Shown: in pieces, positions 12,701-13,855 of the stretch | How positions within the stretch are numbered: position 1 is the first letter of the stretch | Layout: every line of letters starts with the position of its first letter | Source of the DNA: Baffinella frigidus | Taxonomy: Eukaryota; Cryptophyceae; Cryptomonadales; Baffinellaceae | Assembly (NCBI GenBank): GCA_026770585.1 | Contig: MU646581.1 | Location: 488,573-502,427 of the forward strand | Direction of reading: 5' to 3' | DNA: 13,855 bases | The notes under the pieces: generated by a model | What the model was told of the DNA's origin: nothing | The model's database searches: none | What the model saw: the letters and a program-made list of their open reading frames with translations, nothing else | Made by a program: the position numbers and the translations under genes

Positions 12701-13186
12701 AGCGACTAGGGTGCGTCCTAGAGTGTGTACACGAAACGCCTGTTCGGCTCATCTGTTGTGGCGCGTGGTTTCGTGATTAGCGCCCCATTAGGGTTTAGTG
12801 TATAAGGTTTGAGGTTATAAGGTTTCGGGTTTCGGGTTTCGGGTTTCGGGTTTCGGGTTTCGGGTTTCGGGTTTCGGGTTTCGGGTTTCGGGTTGTGAGT
12901 TTCGGGGGGAGGGTACCATTAAATCAGGGTTTGGATCTGGGGTCAGCGACTAGCTACTCGGCCCAGATAGAACGTGAACCACTAGCCCTGCGAAGCGGAC
13001 CAAATCAAAGATGTGGCTAGAGCCATTTTCCGCCTGCGGCCCTCCGAACTCACGACTCGGCCTCTTACGATACGGACCATAACCTCAAAGCGTCCAGAAA
13101 GGGTTCGAACTAAGTGCTTCTTACGATACTAAATGTACAACCGGACCTACCTAGCGTCAGCGACCAACTGCTCGGCCCAGATAGAG
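12479..13186. repeat. Dispersed GTCAGCG-n-CTCGGCCCA and CTGTTGTGGCGCG words
   Basis: CATCTGTTGTGGCGCG-like words occur at about 12506-12520 and 12747-12765, both preceded by AAACGCCTG and TCGGC. GTCAGCGGCAAACTACTCGG at about 12531, GTCAGCGACTAGCTACTCGG at about 12942 and GTCAGCGACCAACTGCTCGG at about 13156 are diverged copies, the last two followed by CCCAGATAGA. They flank the TTTCGGG tract on both sides. Confidence 0.75.
12787..12905 (+). repeat. Variant interstitial telomere tract, ten TTTCGGG units
   Basis: Degenerate GGGTTTAGTG and AAGGTTTGAGG words lead into ten uninterrupted TTTCGGG units at exactly 12823-12892, then GTTGTGAGTTTCGGGGG. The period is that of the TTTAGGG telomere with one A-to-C change. 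The orientation is opposite to the terminal tract. Confidence 0.93.
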
Positions 13187-13341
13187 CTGTGTGCAGAGAA
13201 GTTAGCAACATCAATAATAAAAATGATTAACGCTAACGTTCCTGGTACCAAAACGTCAAATTGAACCATTTCTTATATGATTTCGGTGGCCAACTTGGGC
13301 GGCCAACTTCTCGGCAGAACTCGAATGCGGCAGTGTTCATA
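13187..13341. other. Gene-free stretch
   Basis: AT-rich ATCAATAATAAAAATGATTA lies near 13210, and GGTGGCCAACTTGGGCGGCC (about 13286-13305) contains a doubled GGCCAACTT word. No gene is seen. Confidence 0.4.
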
Positions 13342-13344
13342 GGC

Positions 13345-13498
13345 TAACGTCCTGAAAACCGGGTAGTTAAGCCTACGGTATTGCCTACAGTAGGCCGTAG
13401 GGGCCTAGGGGGGGTCCTATGAAACATTAGGTCCTAGGGGCCCTACGGCCTACCGTAGGCAATACCGTAGGCCTAACTACCCGGTTTTCAGGACGTTA
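13345..13498. mobile_element. MITE family E, copy 2, about 65-bp arms
   Basis: The left arm starts TAACGTCCTGAAAACCGGGT and the right arm ends ACCCGGTTTTCAGGACGTTA. Pairing continues through GCCTACGGTATTGCCTAC. The loop is G-rich and contains TCCTATGAAACATTAGG. It is the best copy for defining the family ends. Confidence 0.92.
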
Positions 13499-13570
13499 CC
13501 CTATTAGCGTGCTACGGGCGCAGAAAACATGACGATGCAGAACACAGGAAGCCTACGCGTATGGGAGGAG

Positions 13571-13705
13571 GCGATGCTATCTTACGCCTGGATTTTATGC
13601 CCCAAATAGCACATCCACCCGTATCTTAAGCGTTGGAAGCCTAAGATAGCGCAACCGTTGGAAGCCTAAGATAGCGCAACTGATTCAGCAATGTTCCGAG
13701 ATGAA
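13571..13705. repeat. CTAAGATAGCG repeats, 25-bp tandem
   Basis: GTTGGAAGCCTAAGATAGCG with CAAC occurs twice in tandem, at 13632-13655 and 13657-13680 (period 25). Upstream GATGCTATCTTACGCC (about 13573) is an inverted partner. Downstream AACTGATTCAG and TTCCGAGATGA link it to the block at 2833-3050. Confidence 0.8.
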
Positions 13706-13734
13706 TGACGAGATGTTGGAGGGGCTCTCGTTAG

Positions 13735-13855
13735 TCCCGCTCAGCTGAGAGCCAGAGAGAGACAGCGAGAGAGATAGAGAGCCAGAGAGAGACAGAGAGA
13801 CAGAGAGAGAGAGCCAGAGAGAGACAGAGAGACAGAGAGAGAGAGCCAGAGAGAG
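13735..13855. repeat. GAGA/GACA/GCCA microsatellite running off the window end
   Basis: GAGAGCCAGAGAGAGACAGAGAGACAGA-type units are repeated to the last base. A higher-order period of roughly 30-36 bases is visible from the GCCAGAGAGAGAC word. The purine-rich strand is the plus strand. Confidence 0.95.

Noticed and set aside
12823-12892. Regular short repeats considered as a CRISPR array
   Set aside because: The repeats are contiguous with no spacers and have the seven-base period of telomere DNA.
13085-13110. AGGGTTCGAACTAAG resembling a tRNA T-arm
   Set aside because: The bases flanking GTTCGAA do not form the required 5-bp stem, and no cloverleaf is found upstream.

Overview
The window is one end of a eukaryotic nuclear chromosome or contig, and almost all of it is subtelomere. 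It opens with about 275 bases of degenerate CCCTAAA telomere repeats, the TTTAGGG type in outward orientation. This type is known from plants and several algal and alveolate lineages. No bacterial gene organisation, rRNA, tRNA or CRISPR array was seen. The best host clue is a small GC-rich gene at 6420-6935. Its N-terminus ends in an ASA|F motif like the bipartite plastid-targeting presequences of algae with secondary red plastids (heterokonts, haptophytes, cryptophytes and relatives). I therefore infer a microalga of that general kind, with moderate to low confidence and no species claim.

Layout. 1-275 is the telomere. 276-4800 is a gene-free mosaic of short foldback (MITE-like) elements, an inverted interstitial telomere tract (1726-1908), hairpins and a CT microsatellite. 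4800-6010 contains a broken PIF/Harbinger-type transposase N-terminal region, cut off by a GTAC-rich palindromic tract. 6100-7080 holds the only credible host gene, with a GC-rich CDS, an AATAAA signal and a MITE remnant in the presumed 3' UTR. 7085-9200 is microsatellite plus clean copies of the main MITE family. 9200-13500 carries further foldback families, including a palindrome with two 128-bp arms and a tract of exactly ten TTTCGGG units. 13735-13855 is a GAGA/GACA microsatellite that runs off the end.

Repeat families, with names used here only: A (TA-CAGGGGTACCTCGCT ends, about 122 bp, resembling pogo/Tigger-type termini), B (TA-TCCCTTAAGTGGCG ends, about 100 bp, once nested inside A), C and C' (about 100 bp, no clear terminal inverted repeat), D (GATAAGGTAACGGAAACTCG repeats), E (AACGTCCTGAAAACC ends), F (128-bp arms, CTTAGCAGC motif) and H (TTAGTACCAG ends). 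A, B, D and E share a small palindromic core of the form CCTAC(n)GTAGG although their ends are unrelated. That shared core is the most puzzling structure in the window.

There is no multi-gene pathway here. The genes do not visibly work together. What the window records is layered insertion of short mobile elements into a subtelomere.
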